Source: Variovorax beijingensis (GTDB taxonomy: Bacteria > Pseudomonadota > Gammaproteobacteria > Burkholderiales > Burkholderiaceae_C). From it: 64,000 bases of DNA. Of the stretch, positions 1 through 7,581 are shown in pieces. The first letter of the stretch is position 1; each line of letters begins with the position of its first letter. The notes below the pieces were generated by a model. That model had not been told where the DNA came from, made no database searches, and was given only the letters and a program-made list of their open reading frames with translations. The position numbers and the translations under genes were made by a program. The stretch covers positions 372,001 to 436,000 of the forward strand of contig NZ_VIVL01000002.1 of assembly GCF_007828835.1 (NCBI RefSeq). The letters run 5' to 3'.

Positions 1-237
1 GGGTGATTGGTGGAAGAGTTCGCGGTAGGTGAGCTTCTGGTGGTGCATGACCACGGCGAACACGCAGCCGTTGCCCAGCACTGTGGACAACACGCCGAGC
101 TGCATCCCGTTCAGGCCGAGCCAGCGATTGGCATCGCGCAGCGCAACATCGATGACGAATTCGCAGATAAACACCGCCAGGAACAGCAGCGCGGCCTGCG
201 TGGCAGAGGGAAAGGCCGTGCTCTTGGTGGAGGGCAT
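1..237 (-). CDS. N-terminal fragment of a membrane protein, possibly CPBP-family intramembrane protease
   Basis: The first 79 codons of a minus-strand gene are present and the rest lies beyond the window edge. The translation starts MPSTKSTAFPSATQ, followed by a hydrophobic segment at about residues 14-30, then a second one, then LTYRELFH. A short hydrophobic N-terminus leading into a 'tyrosine-arginine-glutamate-leucine-phenylalanine' turn is common in CPBP (Abi) glutamic-type intramembrane proteases, but the catalytic motifs (EExxxR and the histidines) are not in view, so the family call is tentative. It starts 6 bp after the stop of the upstream methyltransferase-like gene, so the two are probably co-transcribed. 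Confidence 0.55.
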   Translation of the reverse strand, partial: MPSTKSTAFPSATQAALLFLAVFICEFVIDVALRDANRWLGLNGMQLGVLSTVLGNGCVFAVVMHHQKLTYRELFHQSP

Positions 238-243
238 GGGCTG

Positions 244-804
244 CTACAGCACGAACGGAATGAAGCGCCGCGTGCTGCGCATGTATTCGCGGTAGTCGTC
301 GCCGAAGTGCGCGATGCATTCCTTCTCGTCGCTCAGGGCCGTGAGAAACAGCAGCACCGTGGCGGCCAGCACCAGCGCCAGGGTGAACCAGGTGAACTGC
401 TTCAGGAAGGCGCCCCAGGCCAGCAGCATCAGCGCGGTGTACATCGGGTGGCGGATATAGCGGAAGGCGCCCGTGCTGACGATGGACGAGGTCTTCTCGA
501 AGCCGTAGAGCGCCGGGTCGTCGCTGCGCGCCTCGGTCGGCTTGCCGTGGGCCTTGAGCAGCTTCACCGCATGGATCGGCAGCCAGATCGACAGCGCGAG
601 GAAGACGCAGGAAAGCAGCTGGGTGAAGGACAGCGGATCGACGTGCCACACCGGCAGGTTCACGATGATCAGCACCAGCATGCATTCCCACGCGAAGAAG
701 CGGTAGAAGCCGTGCGAGCCGGGCTGGCGCAGCGGTCCGCGCGAGACGTACAGCAGCGCGGCCGTGCCGGCAACGAAGAGAAGGATCTGGAACCAGAGAA
801 GCAT
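244..804 (-). CDS. Isoprenylcysteine carboxyl methyltransferase-like membrane protein
   Basis: This 186-residue integral membrane protein belongs to the ICMT/PEMT-like methyltransferase family, which transfers methyl groups from S-adenosylmethionine to membrane-associated substrates. The family signature is visible: RYIRHPMYTA at about residues 115-124 and a C-terminal FGDDYREYM plus RRFIPF. Four or five hydrophobic segments surround it. Bacteria generally lack prenylated proteins, so the real substrate is unknown. The gene lies 30 bp downstream of an SDR and 6 bp upstream of the truncated membrane-protein gene and looks like part of the tail of the paaZ transcript, although a role in phenylacetate catabolism is not implied by the family. 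Confidence 0.8.
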   Translation of the reverse strand: MLLWFQILLFVAGTAALLYVSRGPLRQPGSHGFYRFFAWECMLVLIIVNLPVWHVDPLSFTQLLSCVFLALSIWLPIHAVKLLKAHGKPTEARSDDPALYGFEKTSSIVSTGAFRYIRHPMYTALMLLAWGAFLKQFTWFTLALVLAATVLLFLTALSDEKECIAHFGDDYREYMRSTRRFIPFVL

Positions 805-834
805 GGCGGCCGAATTTACACGGGCCGCCGGGCT

Positions 835-1593
835 TCAGCCAGAGATGGAGAATCCGCCGTCGACCGGAATCGCGGTGCCGGTCACGTAGTCGGAGGCGGG
901 GCTCGCGAGGAACACCGCGGTGCCGGCGATGTCGGCCGGCTGGCCCCAGCGGCCGGCGGCGGCGCGGGCCACCACCCGGTCGTAGAGGCCCGGAATCTGG
1001 CTGCGGGCGCCGTCGGTCAGCTCGGTCTCGAACCAGCCCGGCAGGATCGCGTTGACCTGGATGTTGTCGGCCGCCCATGAAAGCGCGGTCGACTTGGTGA
1101 GCTGCACGATGCCCGCCTTGCTCGCGGCATAGGCCGGCGCGTAGGGCGCGCCGAAGATCGACATCATCGAACCGATGTTGATGATCTTGCCGCCACCGGC
1201 CGCCTTCAGGTGCGGGTGCGCGGCGCGGCTGCAGAGAAAGGCGCTGGTCAGGTTGGTGTCCAGCACCAGGCGCCATTCGTCCAGCGCGAGCTGGTCGACG
1301 GGCTTGCGCACGGTGGTGCCGGCGTTGTTGACGAGGATGTCGAGGCGGCCGCAGCGCGCGGCCGCTTCGTCGACCGCCTTCTGCACCGAGGCTTCGTCGG
1401 CCACGTCGACTTCGAGCGCGAAGCTGTCGCTACCGAGGGCCCTGAGCGCCTCGACCGCGGCGGCCGACTTCTGCGCGTTGCGCGCGGCAATGACGACGCG
1501 CGCGCCGGCCCTGGCCAGCCCCTGGGCCATGCCCAGGCCGATGCCGCCGTTGCCGCCGGTGACGAGCGCTGCTTTTCCCGTGAGATCGAACAT
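835..1593 (-). CDS. SDR family oxidoreductase (FabG-like)
   Basis: A 252-residue classical short-chain dehydrogenase/reductase. The NAD(P)-binding TGGNGGIG motif is at residues 12-19, NNAG at 89-92, and the catalytic Ser142, Tyr155 and Lys159 (YAASK) are all present. The C-terminus VTGTAIPVDGG is typical of the glucose/3-oxoacyl reductase branch. Its ATG shares one base with the stop codon of paaZ (TGATG), so it is probably translationally coupled to it. That suggests a role with CoA-ester intermediates of phenylacetate breakdown, but this is inference; substrate specificity cannot be read from the sequence. Confidence 0.9.
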   Translation of the reverse strand: MFDLTGKAALVTGGNGGIGLGMAQGLARAGARVVIAARNAQKSAAAVEALRALGSDSFALEVDVADEASVQKAVDEAAARCGRLDILVNNAGTTVRKPVDQLALDEWRLVLDTNLTSAFLCSRAAHPHLKAAGGGKIINIGSMMSIFGAPYAPAYAASKAGIVQLTKSTALSWAADNIQVNAILPGWFETELTDGARSQIPGLYDRVVARAAAGRWGQPADIAGTAVFLASPASDYVTGTAIPVDGGFSISG

Positions 1594-3647
1594 CAGGTGG
1601 TTTCTGGTTTCTTGGAGACGAGGGTCAGGATATCGTAGCTCGCGACCAGTTCGCCGTCCTGGTTGGTCACCTCCACGTCCCAGGCCACCACGCCCTGGCC
1701 CTGGCCGCTCGCGTCCTTCCTGTTGCGGTCGATCTTGCGCTTGCAGGTCAGGCGCGCACGGATGGTGTCGCCGATGCCCACGGGCTTCACGAAGCGCAGC
1801 GTGTCGAGGCCATAGTTGGCAAGCACCGGCCCCGGCGCGGGCGAGACGAACAGTCCGGCCGCGGCCGACAGCACGAAGTAGCCGTGCGCGATGCGCTTGC
1901 CGAACGGCGATTCCCTGGCCGCCACCTCGTCGAAGTGCATGTAGAAATAGTCGCCCGAGATGCCGCCGAAGGCGACGATGTCGGCCTCGCCGACGGTGCG
2001 GCGGTGCGTGAGCAGCGAGTCGCCGATGCGCAGGTCCTCGAAGTGGCGGCGGAACGGGTGCACCTCGCTCTCGCGCACGGCCGCGCCGCGCACGTGTTCG
2101 CCGGTGATGGCCGCCAGCATCGTGGGCGAGCCCTGCACCGCGGCGCGCTGCAGGTAGTGCTTCACCGCGCGCAGGCCACCGAGTTCTTCGCCGCCGCCCG
2201 CGCGGCCCGGACCACCATGCTTGAGCTGCGGCAGCGGCGAGCCGTGGCCGGTCGATTCGGCGGCGGCCTCGCGGTCGAGCACCAGCAGGCGGCCGTGCCA
2301 GGCGGCCGCCACCGGAATGGCCCTGGCCGCGATGGCCGGGTCGCGCGTGACCAGCGTGCCGACGAGGCTGCCGCGGCCGCGCGCGGCCAGCGCCAGCGCC
2401 TCGTCGATGCCGTCATAGGGCATCAGCGTGCTGACGGGGCCGAAGGCTTCGACGTCGTGTGCGGCATCGTGTTCGAGCGGCTTGCGGCTCAGGAGCAGCG
2501 TGGGCGCGAAGAAAGCACCTTCGGCCACGCCGTCGCCTACGGGCGAGAAGCCGTCGCGCTCGCCGTAGACCAGCTCGGCGCCCTGCAGCAGTGCGGCCAC
2601 GCACTCGGCCACGTCGGCCTGCTGCGCGCGCGAGGCCAGGGCGCCCATGCGCACCTCTTCGCGCGAGGGATCGCCGACGACGGTCTTGGCAAGCCGCGCG
2701 CGCAGCCGCTCGGCCACGGCATCGAGGTGCTGCCGCGGCACGATCGCGCGGCGGATCGCGGTGCACTTCTGGCCGGCTTTGACCGTCATCTCCCGCGCCA
2801 CCTCCTTCACGAAGAGGTCGAACTCCTCGTCGTCGGGCGTCACGTCGGGTGCAAGGATCGCGCAGTTGAGCGAGTCGGCCTCGGCATTGAACGGGATCGA
2901 CTGGCGCACCAGGTTCGGATGCACGCGCAGCCTGGCCGCGGTGTCGGCCGAGCCGGTGAAGGTGACCACGTCGGCGCCTTCGAGCCGGTCGAGCAGGTCG
3001 CCGGTGCCGCCGATCACCAGCTGCAGGCTGCCTTCGGGCAGGATGCCCGACTGCACGATGAGCCGCACCAGCGCCTCAGTGAGGTAGCTGGTGGCCGTGG
3101 CCGGCTTGCCGATGCAGGGCATGCCCGCAAGAAAGCTGGGCGCGAACTTCTCGAGCAGGCCCCACACCGGAAAATTGAAGGCGTTGATGTGCACCGCCAC
3201 GCCGCCGCGCGGCACCAGGATGTGCGTGCCCGCGAAGCCACCCTTCTTGCCGAGCGCAAAGGCCGGGCCTTCGTGCACGAGGTTGCCCGAGGGCAGCTCG
3301 TTGCTGCCGATGCCGGCATAGGCGCTCAGCGTGCCGGCACCGCCTTCGATGTCGATCCAGCTGTCGGCGCGGGTCGCGCCCGTGTGGGCCGAGATCGCGT
3401 AGAGCGTTTCCTTGTGGGCTGCGAGGTACTTGGCCAGCGCCTTCAGCCGTTCGGAGCGCTGCTGGAAGTCGAGCGCCATCAGCGCGGGCAGGCCGACACG
3501 GCGCGCATGGGCCAGCGCTTCGGCAAAGTCGATGGCCTCGGCGTGGGTGGCGGCCACGGGAGTGCCGTTGACGGCGCTGCGCAGCTGCTGCGCGGCCTGC
3601 TGGCCGATCCAGCGGCCGGCAATGTAGCTTTGGAGGGTGGTGGTCAT
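1593..3647 (-). CDS. paaZ: Bifunctional oxepin-CoA hydrolase / 3-oxo-5,6-dehydrosuberyl-CoA semialdehyde dehydrogenase PaaZ
   Basis: PaaZ opens the seven-membered oxepin-CoA ring by hydrolysis and oxidises the resulting aldehyde to 3-oxo-5,6-dehydrosuberyl-CoA in the cytoplasm. The N-terminal aldehyde dehydrogenase domain has NAFNFP, the general base Glu256 and the nucleophile Cys295 in [10 protein letters not shown], numbering as in the E. coli enzyme. The C-terminal MaoC-like hydratase domain carries GDYFYMH, which holds the Asp/His catalytic pair, followed by [13 protein letters not shown] place the start at the ATG at 3647 because AAAGGA lies 8 bases upstream and it reproduces the E. coli numbering; an in-frame TTG sits two codons earlier. 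Length 684 residues against 681 in E. coli. It follows the ABC transporter genes after a hairpin-rich 140 bp gap. Confidence 0.97.
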   Translation of the reverse strand: MTTTLQSYIAGRWIGQQAAQQLRSAVNGTPVAATHAEAIDFAEALAHARRVGLPALMALDFQQRSERLKALAKYLAAHKETLYAISAHTGATRADSWIDIEGGAGTLSAYAGIGSNELPSGNLVHEGPAFALGKKGGFAGTHILVPRGGVAVHINAFNFPVWGLLEKFAPSFLAGMPCIGKPATATSYLTEALVRLIVQSGILPEGSLQLVIGGTGDLLDRLEGADVVTFTGSADTAARLRVHPNLVRQSIPFNAEADSLNCAILAPDVTPDDEEFDLFVKEVAREMTVKAGQKCTAIRRAIVPRQHLDAVAERLRARLAKTVVGDPSREEVRMGALASRAQQADVAECVAALLQGAELVYGERDGFSPVGDGVAEGAFFAPTLLLSRKPLEHDAAHDVEAFGPVSTLMPYDGIDEALALAARGRGSLVGTLVTRDPAIAARAIPVAAAWHGRLLVLDREAAAESTGHGSPLPQLKHGGPGRAGGGEELGGLRAVKHYLQRAAVQGSPTMLAAITGEHVRGAAVRESEVHPFRRHFEDLRIGDSLLTHRRTVGEADIVAFGGISGDYFYMHFDEVAARESPFGKRIAHGYFVLSAAAGLFVSPAPGPVLANYGLDTLRFVKPVGIGDTIRARLTCKRKIDRNRKDASGQGQGVVAWDVEVTNQDGELVASYDILTLVSKKPETT

Positions 3648-3671
3648 GGGCAATGTCCTTTCCGTGTTGCT

Positions 3672-3692
3672 CCTTCCCCCGCTGGGGGAAGG
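3672..3692 (-). repeat. Perfect 9-bp-stem hairpin upstream of paaZ
   Basis: The bases 3672-3680 and 3684-3692 form a perfect 9 bp stem with a three-base loop. It lies 25 bases upstream of the paaZ ATG, in the gap after the LivF-like gene. There is no following T-run on the paaZ coding strand, so it is more likely an mRNA-structure or intergenic repeat element than an intrinsic terminator. Confidence 0.6.
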
Positions 3693-3757
3693 CTGGGATG
3701 GGGGCTGTCCCCGAATTCAAGCCGTGTGGAGCTGGAGGCCGCGTGCCCCCACCCCCG

Positions 3758-3778
3758 CCCTCCCCCGGAAGGGGAGGG
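3758..3778 (-). repeat. GC-rich hairpin just after the livF-like stop codon
   Basis: An 8 bp perfect stem (3758-3765 with 3771-3778) with a 5-base loop begins 11 bases after the stop codon of the LivF-like gene. With the hairpin at 3672-3692 it fills most of the livF-paaZ gap. It has no clear poly-T tail. It resembles the GC-rich hairpin downstream of lspA at 43065-43083. Confidence 0.6.
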
Positions 3779-3789
3779 AGAAAAGCGGG

Positions 3790-4521
3790 TCATTCCTTCT
3801 TGCCGATACCGAGGTAGGTATCGATGATCCGTTGGTCATGCAGCAGGTCGCGCGCCTTGCCTTCGAGCGCGATGGCGCCCATCTCGAGCACATAGGCCCG
3901 GTCGGCCACCTGCAATGCGGCGCGTGCGTTCTGCTCCACCAGCAGCACCGAGACGCCATGGCTTCGCAGCTGCGAGACCACGCGCAGCACCTCGCGCACC
4001 ACCAGCGGCGCCAGGCCCAGCGAGGGTTCGTCGAGCATCAGCAGCCGCGGGCGTGCCATCAGCGCGCGGCCGATGGCCAGCATCTGGCGTTCGCCGCCCG
4101 AGAGCGTCGAGGCCAGCTGCGGCTTGCGCTCGCGCAGCCGCGGGAAGATCTCGAACACTTCTTCCATGCGCGCGCGCTGGTCGCGTTTGCCTTTGCGCCA
4201 CTGGTAGAAGCCGCCGAGCAGCAGGTTGTCTTCGACCGACATCTCGCCGAACAGCTCGCGCCGCTCGGGCACCAGCGCCACGCCGCGCGCGACCATGGTC
4301 TCGACGCCCGGGCGCGCGATGCGCTCGCCATGCAGCGCGAGGCTGCCGGTGGAGGGCAAGAGGCCCATCGCCGCGCACAGCAGCGTGGTCTTGCCCGCGC
4401 CGTTGGGGCCGATCACGGTGACGATCTCGCCTTCGTTCACAAGCAGCTGCACGCTGTGCACCGCCTCGACGCTGCGGTAGGCGACGCAGAAGCCGTCGAG
4501 TTGAAGGATCGGCGCGCTCAT
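3790..4521 (-). CDS. ABC transporter ATP-binding protein, LivF type (HAAT family)
   Basis: A 243-residue cytoplasmic ATPase of the hydrophobic amino acid/aromatic acid uptake (HAAT) family. The Walker A motif GPNGAGKTT, the signature LSGGERQMLAIGRAL, the Walker B LLMLDEPSLGL and the switch histidine region LLVEQN are all intact. The start overlaps the stop of the fused permease-ATPase gene by four bases (ATGA), so translation is coupled. It would pair with the LivG-like domain of that fusion. The location between paaE and paaZ suggests the imported substrate is phenylacetate or another aromatic acid rather than leucine, but this is inferred from context only. Confidence 0.93.
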   Translation of the reverse strand: MSAPILQLDGFCVAYRSVEAVHSVQLLVNEGEIVTVIGPNGAGKTTLLCAAMGLLPSTGSLALHGERIARPGVETMVARGVALVPERRELFGEMSVEDNLLLGGFYQWRKGKRDQRARMEEVFEIFPRLRERKPQLASTLSGGERQMLAIGRALMARPRLLMLDEPSLGLAPLVVREVLRVVSQLRSHGVSVLLVEQNARAALQVADRAYVLEMGAIALEGKARDLLHDQRIIDTYLGIGKKE

Positions 4522-6416
4522 CGTGCGTCTCCCAGGAGTTCGTCGTCGGCGCCGCCCAGATAGGCTTCGAGCACGCGCGGATTGGCCTGCACTTCGGCTG
4601 GCGTGCCAGTGGCGATGACGGTGCCGAATTCGAGCACCGTGATGCGGTCGGCCAGGTTCATCACGAATTCCATGTCATGTTCCACCACGAGGATGCCCAG
4701 GCCTTCGGCGCGCAGCTGGCTCAGCAGCACGGAAAGGGCGCGCTTCTCCAGGTGGCGCAGGCCCGCGGCGGGTTCGTCGAGCAGCAGCACCGAAGGCTGG
4801 CCGGCCAGCGCGCGCGCGATCTCGACCACGCGCTGCTGGCCGAGCGAGAGCGATGCGGCCGGCGTGTCGGCATGCGCGCCGAGGCCGCAGCGTTCGATCT
4901 GGCGGCGCGCCTCGGCCATCAGCGCGGCTTCCTCGGCGCGGTCCAGCCGCAGCATCGCGGCGAGCCAGCCGCGCCTGGCGCGCAGGTGGGCACCGAGCGC
5001 CACGTTCTCGGCCACGCTGCGCGCACCGAGCAGGCGCACGTGCTGGAAGGTGCGGCCCAGGCCGAGTGCGGCGAACACGCGCGATGGCTTGGCCGCCATC
5101 GGCTGGCCCGCAAGCCGCACTTCGCCGGAGCTCGGGTCGTCCACGCCCGAGACCATGTTGAAGAAGGTGCTTTTGCCCGCGCCGTTCGGTCCGATCAGTG
5201 CGTGGATCTCGCCGGCCTTCAGCGTCATCGAGATGTCGTTGTTGGCCACCAGGCCGCCGAAGCGCTTGCTGACCTTGGTGGCCTGCAACAGCACCTCGCC
5301 CCTGGCGGGCAGGTTGCGGTGCGCGAGCTGCACGGCCGGCGCGGCATTGCTCGCGGCCGTGGCATGCGGACGCACCCAGCGCCCCGCGAGGCGCGCCAGC
5401 GTGGGCCACAGGCCGTCCGCAAAGCGCTGCAGCACAAAGAGCATGAGCAGGCCGAACACGATCACTTCGAAGTTGCCACTGCTGCCCAGCAGCGCGGGCA
5501 GCAGGTCCTGCAGCTTTTCCTTCAGCAGCGTGATGAGCGTGGCGCCCAGCACCGCACCCCACAGGTGCCCCGCGCCGCCCACCACCGCCATGAACAGCAG
5601 CTCGATGCCGATGTTGAGATTGAAGGGCGTCGGGTTCACGAAGCGCTGCAGGTGCGCATAGAGCCAGCCCGAGACGGCCGCCAGCAGCGCAGCCAGCACG
5701 AACAGCTTCACGCGGTGCCGGGCCGTGTCCACGCCCATCGATTCGGCCATCAGCCGGCCGCCCTTGAGCGCGCGGATGGCCCGGCCTTCGCGCGAATCGA
5801 GCAGGTTGTGCATGGCCCACAGCGCGAGCAGCAGCACGGCCCAGATCACCATGCCCAGCGCGCGCGGCGTGGCCAGAGAGTAGCCGGCAATCACCAACGG
5901 CGGCACGCCGGTGATGCCCGTCTGCCCGCCAAGGAAATCCATGTTGCCGAGCAGGTAGTACAGGCTCAGGCCCCAGGCGATGGTGCACAGCGGCAGGTAG
6001 TGGCCCTGCAGCTTGAGCGTGACCGCGCCCAGCGCCCAGGCGAGCGCGAAGGTGAAGGCGAGGCCGAGCAGGAGCCCGGCCCATGGCAGCAGCGCAGGGC
6101 TCACGGCGCCGCCCATCCATGCGGCGGCCGCGGGCGAGGTGCAGATCCACGCGGTGGCGTAGGCGCCCATGCCGACGAACGCGGCCTGGCCGAAGGAGGT
6201 CATGCCGCCCACGCCGGTGAGCATCACGAGCCCGGCCGCGACCAGCGCATAGAGGCCGATGTTGCTGAGGACGGAGACCGTGAACTCGGGCAGGAAGCCC
6301 CAGGCGAGCGCCAGCGCCGCCACGCAGGCGAGCGTCAGCTGCCGCGGCGTGGCCAGCGCGCGGCCGGCCGGTGCCGGTGCGGCGGCTGCAGTGTTGCTGG
6401 ACGGGGTGTTGTTCAT
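4518..6416 (-). CDS. Fused LivM-type permease and LivG-type ATPase of a HAAT ABC transporter
   Basis: A 632-residue single polypeptide carrying two transporter subunits. Residues of about 25-350 are a LivM-like membrane domain with multiple hydrophobic helices and the family hallmarks GMTSFGQAAFVGMGAYA and GITGVPPL. Residues of about 380-625 are a LivG-like ATPase with Walker A GPNGAGKSTFFN, signature SLSLGQQR, Walker B LLLDEPAAGL and the H-loop VVEHDMEF. In the E. coli Liv system these are separate genes. The ATG at 6416 overlaps the stop of the LivH-like gene by four bases. Starts further upstream would run across the LivH gene and are rejected. Confidence 0.93.
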   Translation of the reverse strand: MNNTPSSNTAAAAPAPAGRALATPRQLTLACVAALALAWGFLPEFTVSVLSNIGLYALVAAGLVMLTGVGGMTSFGQAAFVGMGAYATAWICTSPAAAAWMGGAVSPALLPWAGLLLGLAFTFALAWALGAVTLKLQGHYLPLCTIAWGLSLYYLLGNMDFLGGQTGITGVPPLVIAGYSLATPRALGMVIWAVLLLALWAMHNLLDSREGRAIRALKGGRLMAESMGVDTARHRVKLFVLAALLAAVSGWLYAHLQRFVNPTPFNLNIGIELLFMAVVGGAGHLWGAVLGATLITLLKEKLQDLLPALLGSSGNFEVIVFGLLMLFVLQRFADGLWPTLARLAGRWVRPHATAASNAAPAVQLAHRNLPARGEVLLQATKVSKRFGGLVANNDISMTLKAGEIHALIGPNGAGKSTFFNMVSGVDDPSSGEVRLAGQPMAAKPSRVFAALGLGRTFQHVRLLGARSVAENVALGAHLRARRGWLAAMLRLDRAEEAALMAEARRQIERCGLGAHADTPAASLSLGQQRVVEIARALAGQPSVLLLDEPAAGLRHLEKRALSVLLSQLRAEGLGILVVEHDMEFVMNLADRITVLEFGTVIATGTPAEVQANPRVLEAYLGGADDELLGDAR

Positions 6417-7441
6417 TCCTCGTCCTCCACATGATGGCTGTGCAGCGAACGCCACCACAGCACCGGAATGATCAGCGTGAAGACCAGCACTTCCTTGAAG
6501 GGGCTGGCCCAGAACGAGGCAAAGGCCTCGAGCTGCCCGACCAGCAGCGCGCCCGCGAGCGCCAGCGGATAGCTCGCCAGTCCGCCCACGATGGCGGCGA
6601 CGAAGCCCTTCAGGCCGATCAGGAAGCCGGTGTCGTAGTAGACCGTGGTGAGCGGCGCGATCAACAGACCCGAGACCGCCCCGATCAGCGCAGCGAGCGC
6701 AAAGCTCAGGTCGCCCGAGAGCTCGGTCGGGATGCCCGACAGCCGCGCGCCCACGCGGTTGATGGCGGTGGCGCGCAGCGCCTTGCCGATCATCGAGCGG
6801 CCGAAGAAAAGAAACATCGCGAGCACCAGCAGCAGCGTGACGCCGACCACCACCAGCGACTGCCCGCTGACGGGAATGCCGCCGATGTCGAAACGCTCTT
6901 CGGAGAACGCCGTGGTGCGATAGCCCTCGGCGCCGAAGAAGAGCAGGCCCAGCCCCACCAGCACGCCATGCAGCGCGACGGAAACGATCAAGAGCATCAG
7001 CACGTTGGCGCTGGCCAATGGCCGGTACGCCAGGCGATAGAGCAGCGGCCCGAGCGGCATGATGAGCAGCAGCGTGGCGAGCGTCTGGCCTGCCATCGAC
7101 GTGGGCTTGAGCAGCAGCACCAGCGCGGCGGCGGCCAGCGGCAGCACCACGCACCATGCGAGCGCGGAGGCCCAGTCGACCACCACACCGCGCTTCCAGC
7201 GCCAGAACTCGACCACCAGCACCATCGCTGCCAGCGCGAGCAGCAGCCACAGCGTGGCCGGCACGCGGCCGGCCTGCAGCACCGCCATCGACAGCGCCCC
7301 GAAGGCGACGAACTCGCCCTGGGGAATGAAGATGACGCGCGTGACCGAGAACACCAGCACCAGCGCGAGCGCCATCAATCCGTAGACGGCACCGTTCACG
7401 ATGCCGTCCTGCCCCAGCAACAGGGCGATCTGCAGATCCAT
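6413..7441 (-). CDS. ABC transporter permease, LivH type (HAAT family)
   Basis: A 342-residue inner-membrane permease. It begins QIALLLGQDGIVNGAVYGLMALALVLVFSVTR (shown here only as family-typical wording: the NGAVYGLMALAL stretch is the LivH hallmark) and has about eight hydrophobic segments. The conserved cytoplasmic loop GKALRATAINRVGARLSGI, which contacts the ATPases, is at about residues 215-235. It forms the heterodimeric pore with the LivM-like domain. It is separated from the upstream binding-protein gene by 140 bp holding a dispersed repeat element, and overlaps the next gene by four bases. Confidence 0.93.
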   Translation of the reverse strand: MDLQIALLLGQDGIVNGAVYGLMALALVLVFSVTRVIFIPQGEFVAFGALSMAVLQAGRVPATLWLLLALAAMVLVVEFWRWKRGVVVDWASALAWCVVLPLAAAALVLLLKPTSMAGQTLATLLLIMPLGPLLYRLAYRPLASANVLMLLIVSVALHGVLVGLGLLFFGAEGYRTTAFSEERFDIGGIPVSGQSLVVVGVTLLLVLAMFLFFGRSMIGKALRATAINRVGARLSGIPTELSGDLSFALAALIGAVSGLLIAPLTTVYYDTGFLIGLKGFVAAIVGGLASYPLALAGALLVGQLEAFASFWASPFKEVLVFTLIIPVLWWRSLHSHHVEDEE

Positions 7442-7480
7442 ATAACTACAGCCTTCGGGCAGCGCCCGTGAGTCAGGTCA

Positions 7481-7581
7481 GGAACACCGAGGAACCGGCT
7501 TTGCCGGGCCTCTGGTGTTGCCCCCGGTAGGGGGTGGGAGAAGCGACACGAAGTGCGCGAAGCCTGGGGGCGAGCCGAGTT
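7481..7581 (-). repeat. Intra-operon repeat element, copy 1 (after the binding-protein stop codon)
   Basis: About 100 bases between the binding-protein gene and the LivH-like permease gene are closely matched at 18579-18677, including the shared blocks GGAACCGGCTTTGCCGGGCC, CTGGTGTTGCCCCC and CACGAAGTG. It contains the local inverted repeats CCGGCtttGCCGG and CCCCCggtaGGGGG. It begins right at the stop codon of the upstream gene. By analogy with the REP element between malE and malF in E. coli it may stabilise the binding-protein part of the transcript; that function is inferred. Confidence 0.75.

Noticed and set aside
3648..3653. TTG at 3653 as the paaZ start
   Set aside because: The ATG two codons later has better spacing to AAAGGA and gives the residue numbering of E. 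coli PaaZ.
4675..6432. Long open frames in other frames over the transporter genes (for example 585 codons on both strands)
   Set aside because: They are Arg/Ala/Gly/His-rich, lack any family motif and lie opposite or out of frame with the LivM-LivG gene, whose motifs are complete. They are GC-driven shadow frames.
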